Origin: Piezodorus guildinii
Taxonomy: Eukaryota; Arthropoda; Insecta; Hemiptera; Pentatomidae
Direction: 5' to 3'
NCBI GenBank assembly: GCA_023052935.1
Contig: CM041292.1
Coordinates: 89,945,169 to 90,009,168 of the forward strand
Length of the DNA: 64,000 bases
Below the pieces are notes generated by a model, which did no database searches, was not told where the DNA came from, and saw nothing but the letters and a program-made list of their open reading frames with translations. The position numbers and the translations under genes are program-made. This document shows positions 35,124 to 46,681 of this stretch, piece after piece. Numbering within the stretch: position 1 is the stretch's first letter; every line of letters starts with the position of its first letter.

Positions 35124-35136
35124 TCTTAGCTAACTC
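35124..35136. repeat. target-site duplication, left copy (13 bp)
   Basis: TCTTAGCTAACTC, repeated exactly at 37432-37444 on the other side of the retrotransposon. Confidence 0.85.
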
Positions 35137-37431
35137 TTCTTTCTCTTCCTGCTCGAGCCATTATTGGCGTAGAGGGGCCTCGATCCAGCGCTGCCAGTTA
35201 TTCTGGTCTCCGCTGAGATGTTTCATTTCTGCAAGAGTCTTGCCCCTGTTATTTCCAATCCTCTGGACCATATCCTGATAGGAAATTCTAGGTTGGCCAC
35301 ATGGTGTTCTACCTGTAGATCTGGCTTCCAGTGTCCTTCTGGGTTCCTTTATTTCGTCCATACGGCAAACTTTTATTTCTGTCCCATACCTTTTCAGAAA
35401 TGTTTTTCGAAGCACAAAAATATGATCCTGGGTCTGTCTTCCCGGGCGGAAGCCCGCCTGCTCGTCTTTGTGTTGACTTTTCACAATACTTCTCAATCTC
35501 CTCTCAAGGAAAGATGTGTACATTTTATAGGCTACAGACAGCAAGCTAATCGGTCCATAATTCTTGCATAAGGTTGAGGAGCCTTTCTTATGTATGGGGA
35601 CTATAGAGCTATATTCCTAATCTAAAGGAATATCTTGTTATCCCATACAGTTTGGAATAGTCCTTGAAGTGCTTTTTTGAGCTCTTCACCACCAAATTTC
35701 AGGAATTCAGGTGAAATTCCATCTCTTCCCGCTGCTTTATTTATTTTTATCTTTTTGAGAGCATATTCCACCTCGTCTTCTTCTATAAGCTCTAGATTCT
35801 CCTATGTTGCAGGTTGTGCATGCATCACTGGTGTGCCTTATTCTTCAGAGAAGAGATCTTGGTAGTGGCGCCACCACTGTTCTAAGATATCATCTGGGGC
35901 AGTCTTTATATTCCGAATTGATTTTTTGTGTTTTCCTTTCAGGAACTTTATTGTCTGCCAAAACCGTTTGGTATTTTCTCGGTGGTTTCCAACAAGACTT
36001 TTGCCGAACTCCTCCCAAGTTTGCTTTTTCACTGAAAGTATTGCTCTTTTTAGCCTCATTTCTTAGACGGCGGTATTCAATTAGGTTAGCATGTTTTTCA
36101 TCTCGGAGATATGCTTTCCACACTAATTTTTTTCTCTTAACTATTCCCCTAATGATATCACTCCACCATTTGGTATGCTTTTTCTCCCACCAACCTTTTG
36201 AATGCCACAGACCTCTTTAGCCACATTCAATATGCAAGTCTTTAGATTGCTCCATCGTTCCTCTACACCTCTTTAAAAGTCCAGACTTCTGATTCTTTCC
36301 TCCAGTAGAGTAGTATATACGTCCAGTTGTACTATCACAGCCCATCCTGGCATTGTGGTTTGTGGTTTATTTATTTAACGTCACTTTATGCTACTATGAC
36401 TAATCGGACGATGCTACAGTGGGAGTCCTAAATTTTGTCTATCCAGGTTTTATTAGGATAGGGATCTTTAACGAGTACCTGACATGGTACAGGCTCGGAA
36501 CCACCTTTTAACGTTCCCTCCGAAGGACGGCATAACTAAGGATTTTTTACTCCCATTAAATAATCCTAGGACCACTTGCGGGTTTGAACCCATGACCTTT
36601 GACATAGGAGGCTGTTATGCTAACCACCCAGCTTGAAGTGATCCCATCCTGGCATTGCAATCACCACTCACGATTCCATAACTTCCTTCGTCTCTAATTT
36701 TATTTAGAGTTCTTTGCAGATCGGCATAGAACATCTCCTTTTCTAATATTGCAGTGTCTTCAGTGGGTGCATATACTTGGATGAGGGATGTTTTCCCTTC
36801 ACTCAACAGGAGATTAGCCACTATGATGCGTGAACATACTGGTTTCCAATCTTCCACTTTCATGAACACTGTGGGAGTCATGACAATACCCACTCCTTCG
36901 CAAAATTTCCTTTAGGGACACCCGAATAAATCAAAACATAATCATCTTTGAGTCTATATTCTCCGCTTTCATTCTTTTTCTCTTCACTGTTACCCAGAAT
37001 GTCTACTTTGTACCTTTTCATTTTTTCCACAAGTTCGACTTCCTTTTCCGTCAATGTTTTAATGTTCCAGTTTCCAAATCTAATGTCCCATTCCGTTCCA
37101 GGTCGTTTCCTTTTTGACAGTCCAGTTCCGAGGCCTTTATTATTGCTCTGAATCGATAATTCTCCTCTGTGGGTAATTGGCCCGAAAGAAGAGGCTCCGT
37201 TACCTCGGTGCAACTGGCCTCCAGAAGTCCTCCAGAGGAAAGGTGGATATAAGGATGTTTGAAGGAAAGATTAAGGTAGGATAGAAATAAGGTTAGGGAC
37301 ATGATTCTCCCCCCTCTCTCCGTTTAGTGGAGGTGGGAGAAATCAAGAGCTCGCATGGGCAGGGTTGCTAGTTCTCTGAAGTAGATCTGCTCTTCACTGG
37401 GATATTGAAAAGGTATCCACCTGCTACCCAA
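35137..37431 (-). mobile_element. non-LTR retrotransposon with 13-bp target duplication
   Basis: On the minus strand, in order from 37431: a 5' leader; an endonuclease start (FGNWNIKTLTEKEVELV, frame 37213-36878); more endonuclease (36893-36615, with LIQVYAPTED and SGDCNARMG); a SINE insertion; a linker (36123-35838); the start of the reverse transcriptase (about 35790-35560, then AGFRPGRQTQDHI); then a direct jump into the C-terminal region (35544-35161, GNNRGKTLAEMK). The catalytic middle of the reverse transcriptase is deleted. It ends in a short GAA-rich tail at 35137. Endonuclease and 5' leader are kept, so it inserted at or near full length and lost its middle, or was copied from a deleted source. 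Confidence 0.8.
36356..36642 (-). mobile_element. tRNA-derived SINE (family S1), full length, 15-bp target duplication
   Basis: 287 bp. On the minus strand it has an A-box-like GGTGGTTAGCATAACAG, a perfect B box GGTTCAAACCC, a body, and a tail TAAATAAATAAACC. It is flanked by CCCATCCTGGCATTG at 36341-36355 and 36643-36657. It is inserted inside the endonuclease-to-linker part of the non-LTR element at 35137-37431, so it is younger than that element. Confidence 0.92.
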
Positions 37432-37637
37432 TCTTAGCTAACTCCAAAAATAAAGATATGCTACAAGACATACTTACCGTAATAAAATATTTCCATATCA
37501 AGAGGAAGCTCATGCCAGCAAAATTAATAATTGAGGCTGCAATAAATTTACAATCTGGAAACATCGTTGCAGTTTCTGAGGACAAAGATGTTCATGTTTT
37601 ATTGACTGCATTTTTGCATAGGCCAAAAGAAATTTAA
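37432..37637 (+). pseudogene. fragment of a transposon-type nuclease-like gene
   Basis: An open frame without its own start, reading LANSKNKDMLQDILTVIKY after the target duplication and ending KEI plus TAA at 37635-37637. The pattern FLANSKNKDxL followed by EDKDVHVLLTAFL resembles the family in which a SNSxNK block precedes an acidic DADVL-like block (PIN/FEN-like, common in repeat-borne insect genes; assigned from memory). The upstream part was separated by the retrotransposon, and before the insertion the frame read on from about 35100. Confidence 0.4.
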
Positions 37638-37644
37638 AAATCTT

Positions 37645-37860
37645 AAAAATTTTATTGTATGTATTCAATCACATATCTAAATAGTTTGAACACACACACA
37701 CAAAAAAAAGAGGTTTACACCAAATAAGTCTCATTCTAGAATCAATTAATTAGATTCCCATGAAAAAATGATAACTGATTTCGAAGAAGAAGAAGAAGAA
37801 AAAAAAAAAACTTTATTCTGGGACTAAGTTTCCTAAGAATAACATGAAATTTAACAAAGT
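37645..37860. other. low-complexity spacer
   Basis: Contains short AC and GAA runs and an A-run (about 37783-37810). Nothing else seen. Confidence 0.6.
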
Positions 37861-37874
37861 AAGATATTCACAAA

Positions 37875-38126
37875 TATTTTGGAAACGCCCGCTTCTCCAC
37901 ACGCCTTGATTAATTCACCCGTGATATTATCATTTCCTGCATACTTATAACGTTTTAAGTTTCCTATCGCCTTTTCGACTTCCTCTTTACTCGGTGCGTC
38001 TATCCATGGTTCAGCGCTCTGATATTCAGAGAGAGGAGATTGATTATTATTTTCCGTATTTAAGATGCCGTCAAAGTGTTGTTTAAATTTATTTAATATC
38101 TCAGAAGGATCCGAAATTATATTGTT
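37875..38126 (-). repeat. inverted repeat, left arm
   Basis: 252 bp, reverse complement of 38139-38390 with only about three mismatches (such as GCGGGC/GCAGGC and AAGTATGC/AAGGATGC). The spacer is the 12 bases 38127-38138. Confidence 0.95.
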
Positions 38127-39760
38127 AAAGATGCAAATAACAATATAATTTCGGATCCTTCTGAGATATTAAATAAATTTAAACAACACTTTGACGGCAT
38201 CTTAAATACGGAAAATAATAATCAATCTCCTCTCTCTGAATATCAGAGCGCTGAACCATGGATAGACGCACCGAGTAAAGAGGAAGTCGAAAAGGCGATA
38301 GGAAAATTAAAACGTTATAAGGATGCAGGAAATGATAATATCACGGGTGAATTAATCAAGGCGTGTGGAGAAGCAGGCGTTTCCAAAATACATTTTTTAG
38401 TTAAAAAGATCTGGGAAACTGAAAAAATGCCCGAAGAATGGAAGGAATCAATACTTATTCCGATTCACAACAAAGGACCAAGGTCGGATTGTAACAACTA
38501 TCGTGGGATCTCTCTTCTCCCAGTATGCTATAAAATATTCTCGTAAATTCTAACTAGTCGAATCACGAAATACGCTGAGAAAATTATCGAGATTACCAAT
38601 GTGGTTTTAGGCGGAATCGCTCGACTATTGACCAAATATTTTCCTTACGTCAAATATTAGAGAAAAAATTGGAATACAACGGTGTAGTCCATCAACTTTA
38701 TATCGATTTTAAAAAGGCTTATGATTCAATGGACCGTCAGAAACTATATAATATCATGATTGAACAGGGAATAGCTAGAAAGTTAGTAAACCTAGTAGAG
38801 ATGTGTTTGTCGGAAACATTTCATAAAGTTAGAATTGGTCATAATTACTCCGAGAGATTTGAGGTGCGATCGGGTTTGAAACAGGATGACTCCCTTTCAC
38901 CTGTGTTATTTAATATAGCTTTAGAATATGTCATAGAAAAGGTGATGTGTACCGAGAAAAGCTTAAATACGGGTGACAAGATTCCGGTTTTGGGGTATGC
39001 CGATGATCTGGTACTGCTAGGTGAAGACACGGAAACCATACAACTAAATACAAGTGTGTTAATAAAAACCGGTAAAGAAATAGGACTCGAATTAAATACC
39101 GATAAGACGAAGTATATGATTAGTAGCAGAAACGGTGTCGATCTTGGTGATATTGATGTATCAGGTCATACTTTTGAACACGTAGAGAAATTCAAGTATT
39201 TAGGTTCAATGATAACAAGAAAAAATGAAATCCAGGAAGAAATAAAGTCCCGATTAAAGGTGGGAAATGCGTGTTATTATTCAGTTGCTAAGTTACTTAG
39301 TTCGCGGCTTCTATCTAAAAACTTAAAGATTAGAATTTATAAAACTATTATTCTTCCAACGGTTCTTTACGGATGTGAAACGTGGCCGCTTACTTTGAAG
39401 GATGAACAACGGCTTAAGGTTTTCGAAAATAAGGTATTGCGTAAAATATTTGGTCCGAAGAGAGATGAGGCCACTGGGGAGTTTGGGAAGGTTGCACAAC
39501 GCGGAATTGCGGAACTTGCATCCTGTGAATATAATTGAGCTGATTGCATCGCGGAGACTCAAATGGGCAGGTAAAGTTGTTGGGCTCGATGACGAGCGGA
39601 TTCCGAGAAAGTTGGTATTTGCTGATATCCGACTGGTAGGCGTCCGAAAGGTAGGCCGAAGCGGAGATGGGAGGATTGCGTTAAGGCTGATCTCGGGAGC
39701 TTGGGCTTGAATGGTGAACATTGGACGAGTTGTGTAGGCGGAATTTGGTGGTATCGGCAT
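38124..39760 (+). pseudogene. RTE copy 2 reverse transcriptase ORF, broken
   Basis: The frame from 38124 reads the linker and early reverse transcriptase, with a stop (TCG TAA) at 38546-38548 and a one-base deletion near 38590. From about 38590 to 39538 it is open and includes IDFKKAYDS (first Asp intact, 38705-38707), GLKQDDSLS and YADD (38996-39007). A one-base change near 39484 shifts the C-terminal region (LHNAELRNL...) into the frame that runs to about 39710. Codons are otherwise close to copy 3, so decay is recent. Confidence 0.85.
38139..38390 (+). repeat. inverted repeat, right arm (sense RTE sequence)
   Basis: Sense-oriented partner of 37875-38126. The spacer AAAGATGCAAAT before it is also RTE sequence, so the sense copy starts at about 38124. 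Confidence 0.95.
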
Positions 39761-39831
39761 CGAACCTTCGGGTTCGCTAAGCCTATTATTATTAATTTAT
39801 TTATTATTTATATATTATTAAGATATTCACA

Positions 39832-40505
39832 TCTGGCCTAGATACAAAATTAATAAGGAAAAAAGAAAATAGATTTAACATAAATAAAAATAATATTAAA
39901 AAATAATGATAAGAAATGAATACATTTGGTGACAATATAATAACTAATATTAAACGCTTTTGCTAAAACTAAAACAGAATGAAAAAAAACACACAAAAAA
40001 GAACTACTAGTGTAGTTGATTTCATAGAAGATAGCTATATAGAATTTGTATTTAACTAAATTTATGCAAAGAATAATTATAACTAAATATCTTATTTAAG
40101 TTTGTTTGCATTGTAGACGATCTTAGCCTGATATTTGTTTATATCCAAAATCAGCTAAAAATAGCCAACAAATAATGTTGGAGTGTTAACAAGATTGTAT
40201 ATGTTAAACGGAACAATTATACAAATAAATAAATTCAGGTAAGATAAAATGTTTAACTGTAAGATAAGACGTTTTCGAACTTTTTCGATTCTGGGTCAGT
40301 AATTTAGGATTTCAGATTTATTCTATTCTGAACTCAGTCAATAGAGTTATTGAGGGCTTGCATACTGAATTTGCGTATGAATTTTAAAATTGGTCGCTCA
40401 AGTATAGGTTTATTTAAACTTTTTTTGTTCTTTTTTACACTGAAATTGAAATATAGAGTCCTTTTGGATAGTGACTATGAACTTCTTTGAACAATCTAGT
40501 TAGTT
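39832..40505. other. AT-rich spacer between two RTE copies
   Basis: No gene or repeat recognised. Confidence 0.6.
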
Positions 40506-41112
40506 ATTCATTAATAATAATAATAATAATAGGCTTAGCGAACCCGAAGGTTCGATGCCGATACCACCAAATTCCGCCTACACAGACTCGTCCAATGTTC
40601 ACCGTTCAAGCCCAGCCCCCGAGATCAGCCTTAATCCTCAATCCTCCCATCGACGCTTCAGCCTGCCTTTCGGACGCCTACCAGTCGGTTCAGCGAATAC
40701 CAACTTTCTCGGAATCCGCAATCCGCTCTTCATCGAGCACAACAACTTTACTCGCCCATTTGAGTATCCGAGATGCTATCAAATAAATTATATTCACAGG
40801 ATACAAGTCCCGCAATTCCGCGTTGTGCAAGCTTCTAAACTCCCCAGTGGCCTCATCCCTCTTCGGACCAAATATTTTACGCAGTACCTTATTTTCGAAC
40901 ACCTTAAGCCGTTGTTCATCCTTCAAAGTAAGCGGCCACGTTTCACATCCGTAAAGAACCGTCGGAAGAATAATAGTTTTATAAATTCTAACCTTTAAGT
41001 TTTTAGATAGAAAAACTAAGTAACTTAGCAACTGAATAATAACACGCATTTCCCACCTTTAACCGGACTTTATTTCTTCCTGGATTTCATATTTTCTTGT
41101 TATCATTGAACC

Positions 41113-41760
41113 TGTGGCGGATGCTACACACGCTCGCTCGCAGATAGCGCTAGCGGCGTCCATGTGACTTACTGGCAAATATAAGAAGACGGTATATCCA
41201 ATTATATTGTACATTGTTACTAATTAATGTCACTGTAAATATTTATATCTATATAACTGTTTTATGAGAATAAATAAAGCACTCAAGGTAATTTGACCTA
41301 GGGCCAAGACCCTAGTCTGCTAACAAAGCTCTCACTGTCAATTATCGACATGGATGAATAACATCCCCAAGAGCTGGCCCAGCTCTTCTGATCACCCTAG
41401 GTAAATCTCCCTAGATCAGTTTAACTCTGCCTTTGGATCTTAATGTGGTCTATCATTAGTTCACTTCCTTCTTGTACCTTCTCTCCTTCTAACCTTCGCT
41501 ACTGTCGGGCTACTACCACGCAGGGCGAATTCTCTCCTTATCCACGCTACTGTCGTGCTACTACCACGCAGGGCGAATTCTCTCCTTATCCACGCTACTG
41601 TCGTGCTACTACCATGCAGAGCGAATTCTCTCCTAACCCACACTACTGGCGTGCTTCTACCACACAGAGTGTAATCCGTCCTAACCAGTCCTCCCTTCTA
41701 ATTCATTACATGTCTTCTCCATTAAATTCTCTTCCTTGCATGAATACGCAATTGTCGAGG
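41113..41760 (+). mobile_element. LTR-like segment plus tandem repeat inside RTE copy 3
   Basis: Starts TGTGGCGGATGC, like the LTR start at 25301, and has AATAAATAAAG at about 41270 and a CA-ending stretch near 41351, giving a possible solo LTR of about 240 bp. A polar segment and the 48-bp tandem array follow. No target duplication was identified, and the RTE middle is deleted here rather than merely interrupted. Confidence 0.5.
41500..41691 (+). repeat. 48-bp tandem repeat, four units
   Basis: Each unit is 48 bp, so it keeps frame, encoding a repeated 16-residue block starting RYCRATTTQGEF on the + strand. The first three units are nearly identical and the fourth is diverged. It could be a gag-like low-complexity region, but its function is unknown. 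Confidence 0.85.
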
Positions 41761-42013
41761 CTTTTTACTACCCGAAAGTAAGTTACGTTATTATCGCTTG
41801 GATTACTTAAGGAATTCAGTTTAGCGGTTTTTCTTTTTTCACACATATTTTGACAATCCCCGTCGAACCAGGGTTTGTTCTTTTTATTTTCGATTTTCCC
41901 TAGAACCAAATTACCGACCTCTTTAATATTATCCCTGAACCCATCCCATATTTTGTTTATATCTTCGTGTTCGTCATCTAATGTTTCCAAAGCTTCGAAC
42001 CTATTTTTTACTT

Positions 42014-42961
42014 CTATTGCAATTGTTTTCTGATTCCGGGATTGTTCAATTTAACTAGATCAAAATTCTCGGGATTAATATAGGCCGGTGTTCTCTTTTT
42101 CGTATTTAGTTTTTGTCGAAGTTTCGCGATTACTAATTCATGATCAGAACCGCATTCTGCACCACGATACGATCTCACGTTAATTATGCTACTTTGCCAT
42201 CTATTTTGTATTAAAACATGATCGATTTGATTCCGTGTTTGACCATCCTGCGATGTCCACGTATACTTATGAATATCCTTATGTTTAAACGTAGTACTTT
42301 TGATTACTAGGTTTTTCGAAATGGCAAAGTTTATTAGTCGGGTCCCATTATCATTACTATATTCGTGCAAACTTTCTTTACCGATTGTAGGACGATATGC
42401 TTCTTCCCTTCCAACCTTTGCGTTCGCGTCTCCTAGTATTATCTTAATGTAATTTCGCGGTAACCTATCGTAAACCGACTCTAGTTTATCATAAAATTCG
42501 CATTTTGCTTCATCATCACTGTCTTCGGTGGGAGAATGAATGTTTATAAACGCGATTTTAAACCAACGACCTTGAAATATAGCAACCGATATTCTTTCAC
42601 TAAAGAACTGTACGTCCCGTAATGCGGAAAGAAATCTATTCCTAATCAGAAACCCGGTACCTAAACAATAATTAACGCTCCCCCCGTACCAAATAGTATA
42701 CTTTCCTTCTGTTAACGAACCCTCCCCTGGCCAGCGAACCTCTTGTAATGCAACGATATCTAAATGGTACCCCTTAACTTCATTCGCGACCGACTTTAAC
42801 CCACCTGCCGTATTTAAACTTCTAACGTTCCACGTCCCTATTATTAGATCTCTAATTTTCATCTTGCGCCATGATTCCCCTGAAGCAGTCCCCACCCAGA
42901 GACCCGAACGAGGGACTAGTTTACCACCGGATAATGAGCGTTTTACCTCAGAGGAATCCAT
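42014..42961 (-). pseudogene. RTE copy 3 endonuclease (APE-type) domain
   Basis: A 315-codon open frame. It has GTWNVRS (residues 42-48), catalytic Glu in LQEVRW (Glu74), GDANAKVG (Asp178, Asn180), YTWTSQDG (233-240), RNQIDHVL (243-250) and SDHE (272-275). All expected APE-type catalytic residues are present, and the domain is complete. The family often appears in databases as craniofacial development protein 2-like. A one-base shift near 42014 ends the frame. The linker continues on the minus strand at about 42010-41761 (ETLDDEHEDINKIWDG) until the replaced segment. An RTE ORF should continue into reverse transcriptase, so this copy is non-autonomous. Confidence 0.9.
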
Positions 42962-43006
42962 GACTGTTGGTGGTATTTTTGTGAACTAAAATATAATTCA
43001 TTAATA

Positions 43007-46000
43007 TATATTCATAAATAAATATAATTCATATTTATTCAATATTATCATATCATATCATATTTATAGATATAAATATATTCATTAATATAGTTTGAAA
43101 AGTATATGCCCACAAATATATCATACTAAGAAAATTGGGATATTAGAAATAATAGGTTTAACATAATGTGATGTTTCACATTAAATGATTATATAACTAT
43201 TAAACCATTTTTATTAGTTTAAAATCATTAGTGTGACATTAAATCTTGTTTTGCTAGAATTTTACCTCAAAGAAATAATGTTTAATCAGTTTAGATGTAA
43301 TGATTACTCATTTTTGCATACTAAAATTAAATTAGTAGATATAGAATCTTTAAATTGTTAATGTAAATAACCATTTAGGTATTTATAAGGTACTTTGGAA
43401 TGTTTATCAAACTTGGGGAAAATCTTGTTTAGTCAGATATCTTATCTTTGAGAGTTGAATCATTCACCATTCACCTGCAGAAGGTTGTATTTTGTTACAT
43501 ATTAGTTGTTGTATTTAAAGAAAAAATCTTCTGAGCTGAGGTAAATAAATCATATCTAATTTTATGCCATATATGATGATAATATTCTAACTTTAGATTT
43601 GCTTTACATATATTTAGGTTACAATGTTTTTTTATAATTGGGTGAATTTTTTTCTGTTAGTGCATTAAAGCCATTTAAAGAAGTTTTGAATTTAGGAACT
43701 TGATTGATATTGAAAAAAAAATATCATAATTTGTATTAAGTTAGCAACAATAGTGAATTTCTGTATGAGTATATAAGTATCATTGAAGTTTATGATATTT
43801 TACTCTTTGAGTACTGATGGGTAAGCTGACTTTGTCCAATTTTGGTCTGTACTCTTTTTTTTATTTTTTAAGGACAAGAGTATATTCTAAGTTCTTTATC
43901 TCTCTTTATCCTGAGTCTTTCAGATGTATGGCTGAATGTAATCTGTTAATATTAATAGACATATTATGTAGCATTACTTGTAGCTCTTGTTTTCACATTA
44001 AATGTCATATTCATTTATACATTTCTTATAAAATGTTCTTCATAATTTCTCCTGATATGTTCATCCATTTCTTATAATATGTTCCACAAAATTGAAAATT
44101 TTTGAAGTGATTACTTAGAATTGTTTGTTAGTATAATACTCATTCAGAATGTGGTTTCCCACAGTTTTGTTATCTGGCTGAGATCTTTTACTCAGGTACT
44201 TATGGGTAAGGTGAATTCGCCCATTCCTGGTCTTTTGCTGAATGTGTGGCTCCTATGACAACCTACATATAACTCATTTTCTCTTATGGCAGTCTAAATT
44301 ATTTGCTTAACTTGCTAAAAAAACTTTATCAGGTTATACAAAGCCTTCTCTCTTATCTATACTATCTGTCATATTTTGCCTATAAGACTGGCTTGGATTC
44401 TAATGATAAAATAATGAATCATTCTACAAGTCCATTGACTGGTTTAAATGAAAATACAAAATATAAACAATTGTATTAGTCTTGGTAACAAGTAGCTCTA
44501 ATAAAAGGGATTGTGATCAATGATCTAAGAGAGAATTTGAGTCTAAAATATTTTCATTGCAACTAATTTATTATAATGTTTATGAGTGTCACAGAGGGAT
44601 AATACTAAATTATTTGGGGTTAATAATTTAGTATTATTATAATAAAGGTGGTAAGGAAAATATTTGATATTTAACATCTCTCACTATAGCATACTTTTTC
44701 TCTCTTAGACACATCAACATAAATATTACTAAAAATAAAATAAAATAAACTTTATTCACATATTTACATTTTGACAAAATGTTAACAATGATTTTGGATG
44801 AGTCATCCTTACAATCAGAAAATATTTTTTTTTTTTTTTTTGTGATTATAGTACATTAGCCTAAATGGCAAACATATGGTGAAAAATTGAGGTTACATTG
44901 CGATTGTAGGAAAAATTATACAAAAAACCTACGCATGCAACATAAATTAATTTCCACTCTTTATGAGTACTTTGGAAGCATATTTGTTGGTTTAAAAAGA
45001 TTTTTATTGGATACAAATTGTAGATGTTATTATATTTGGGTTATTATATATCAAATCTACATGGGATCAAAACTTCACTATCTAAAGTTTTCTTGAAATT
45101 TGTAACAGGTGTACTTCTGGAATACGTTCGAAAAAGTATGATATTTTACTTAGATAAGTCAGCTAGTTTTTTACTAAGAGATCCCTAACCTTCTGATTTT
45201 TAACAGTTATTGGAATTGATACAGAAGCTGTTCTAGTTCATCCAGAGACCTAGTAATAATGGGGTCCATATCCATTCGTTAAATACTAGAACCCAATCAA
45301 TAAATTTTTATACCCCATTACATAAAACTGCATCCTTTCACAAATCGTTTCTCGATCGTTCTGGAATTCGCTGCCCATCTCCATTCGTAAAGCCACCTCT
45401 CTTCCTTCAAGCATCAATTCTTCCACTACCTACTCACATCTCAATCTTCCGTTGCAATGTAAAACATAGATATATATATAGTATAAATTTGCAAAGATTT
45501 ACAGATATAATGAATATTTGATCCTTTACATGTATTATAATATACTTATTTTTTTTAAATATATTCTTTTAAGAAAAAATTAATTTAAACACTTATTTAC
45601 TTCATTATAACTCATTTTCCTCTCAGGGTATGGTATGGGTTCTTGACAATCAGGCACATAATCTTTTATATAACCTTTTTAATTATAATTATAACTTACT
45701 AAATAATACAAACAATATGCAGGCTAACTATAATTATTCTCCATGTTCAGACAGCAACTCCTACCTCCCCAAGTCCCCACTCAAAACTGACTAACTCTTT
45801 TCCTGGTAGGTACCTGACAGTGACCTTTTTTCTTAGCATCCAAAATGGATGCTATGTTTGTAAACAAACAGCCAAATAGGAGCTGTTTTTTAAATTTCAC
45901 TTTTTATTCTATTGTTATCCTGACTAACACAATAATCAAATTATAAATAAATAAATACTATGATTATAAAAATGGGTTTATTACAGTATACATATTTTTT

Positions 46001-46587
46001 TCTTTTATATTCATATTTTCTTATATATATATTTTTTTTTATACATATTTTCTTCAAGTTACCAGACCATAAGGATTTCTTTATGTTTATTGTTCATTAT
46101 CCTAAGGGGACTTGATCCCAGAATAAAAAAAAATTGTCATTCATTCATTCATAATGCAATTTTATATAATATTTCATGTTAATAGCAATGATATACAACA
46201 CTTTTATATGTTAAACAAAAAAAATTAGCTAACTAGCTTAATAATTTTAATTAACTTCCTTTTAAAATTTATGTTTTGAATATCTGCTTATATATATATT
46301 CAATACTACATCACAATACCAATACTAAATCTATATCGCTTCATTAGATCTAAATCTCCATAAATTTCTAGAGGGTGGTAATTAATGGATCCAGAGTTAT
46401 GAAAATTAAATTCTTCTGCAAGGATAGGTCAATTTTAGTTGTAATGTTTGAAATCGTATTGTTGCAGTATATTTTCTGTTATTCATTTTTCCAATTATAA
46501 GTCTTTTTACTTTTTTTGGGTTCTATATGTAATTAATTATTTATTTATCTTTGTATATATTTTATTATTATTATTTTTTTTTTCTAG
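43007..46587. other. AT-rich upstream region of gene 2
   Basis: No coding exon recognised. A candidate 5' untranslated exon could end at the GTAAAT donor at about 43541, but nothing confirms it. An A/T-run lies at about 44826-44842. Confidence 0.4.
45230..45470 (+). mobile_element. non-LTR retrotransposon 3' fragment
   Basis: The + strand at about 45340-45460 reads SRSFWNSLPISIRKATSLPS, the pattern seen just before the end of Jockey/CR1/R1-type polyproteins (WNSLP..IR.A.SL). Only this short scrap is present. Confidence 0.5.
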
Positions 46588-46594
46588 ATACATT

Positions 46595-46681
46595 ATGGCT
46601 TTTGAGTGCTTAAAACTGAAATCTTTTCTTCATTGTTTCTCACTTGAAACTGGTTCATTGATAATTGCCTGGTTATATGTG
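46595..46681 (+). CDS. gene 2 coding exon 1
   Basis: ATG at 46595, donor GTAAGT at 46682; 29 codons, phase 0. The acceptor TTCTAG at 46587 just upstream shows that a 5' exon exists. Confidence 0.85.

Larger units (their letters stand above)
37873..39819 (+). mobile_element. RTE-type retrotransposon copy 2 with inverted 5' end
   Basis: Bounded by TAAGATATTCACA at 37860-37872 and 39819-39831, a 13-bp target-site duplication, so the whole unit was one insertion. The main + strand part starts at about 38124 and runs to an ATT-rich tail. 37875-38126 is the same RTE segment in inverted orientation, head to head with it. It belongs to the same family as copies 1 and 3. Confidence 0.9.
40517..42995 (-). 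mobile_element. RTE-type retrotransposon copy 3, middle replaced
   Basis: Minus strand. ATTCATTAATA at 42996-43006 and again at 40506-40516 is a likely 11-bp target-site duplication, overlapping the AAT tail. A 34-base leader precedes the endonuclease start at 42961. The central reverse transcriptase (equivalent to about 8030-9290 of copy 1) is missing; in its place, 41113-41760 is unrelated sequence with an LTR-like start. The C-terminal part (41049-40560) and the AAT tail (about 40512-40531) remain. Confidence 0.85.

Noticed and set aside
35218..36220. Several plus-strand open frames
   Set aside because: They are antisense to the non-LTR element at 35137-37431, whose minus-strand frames carry the recognisable motifs.
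25301..41351. Idea that the LTR at 25301 and the LTR-like start at 41113 are the two LTRs of one element
   Set aside because: They share only the first eight bases (TGTGGCGG); the rest differs, and other elements and gene 1 lie between.
43817..44077. 86-codon open frame on the plus strand
   Set aside because: Hydrophobic, AT-driven composition, no splice or family signal, upstream of gene 2 but without a link to it.
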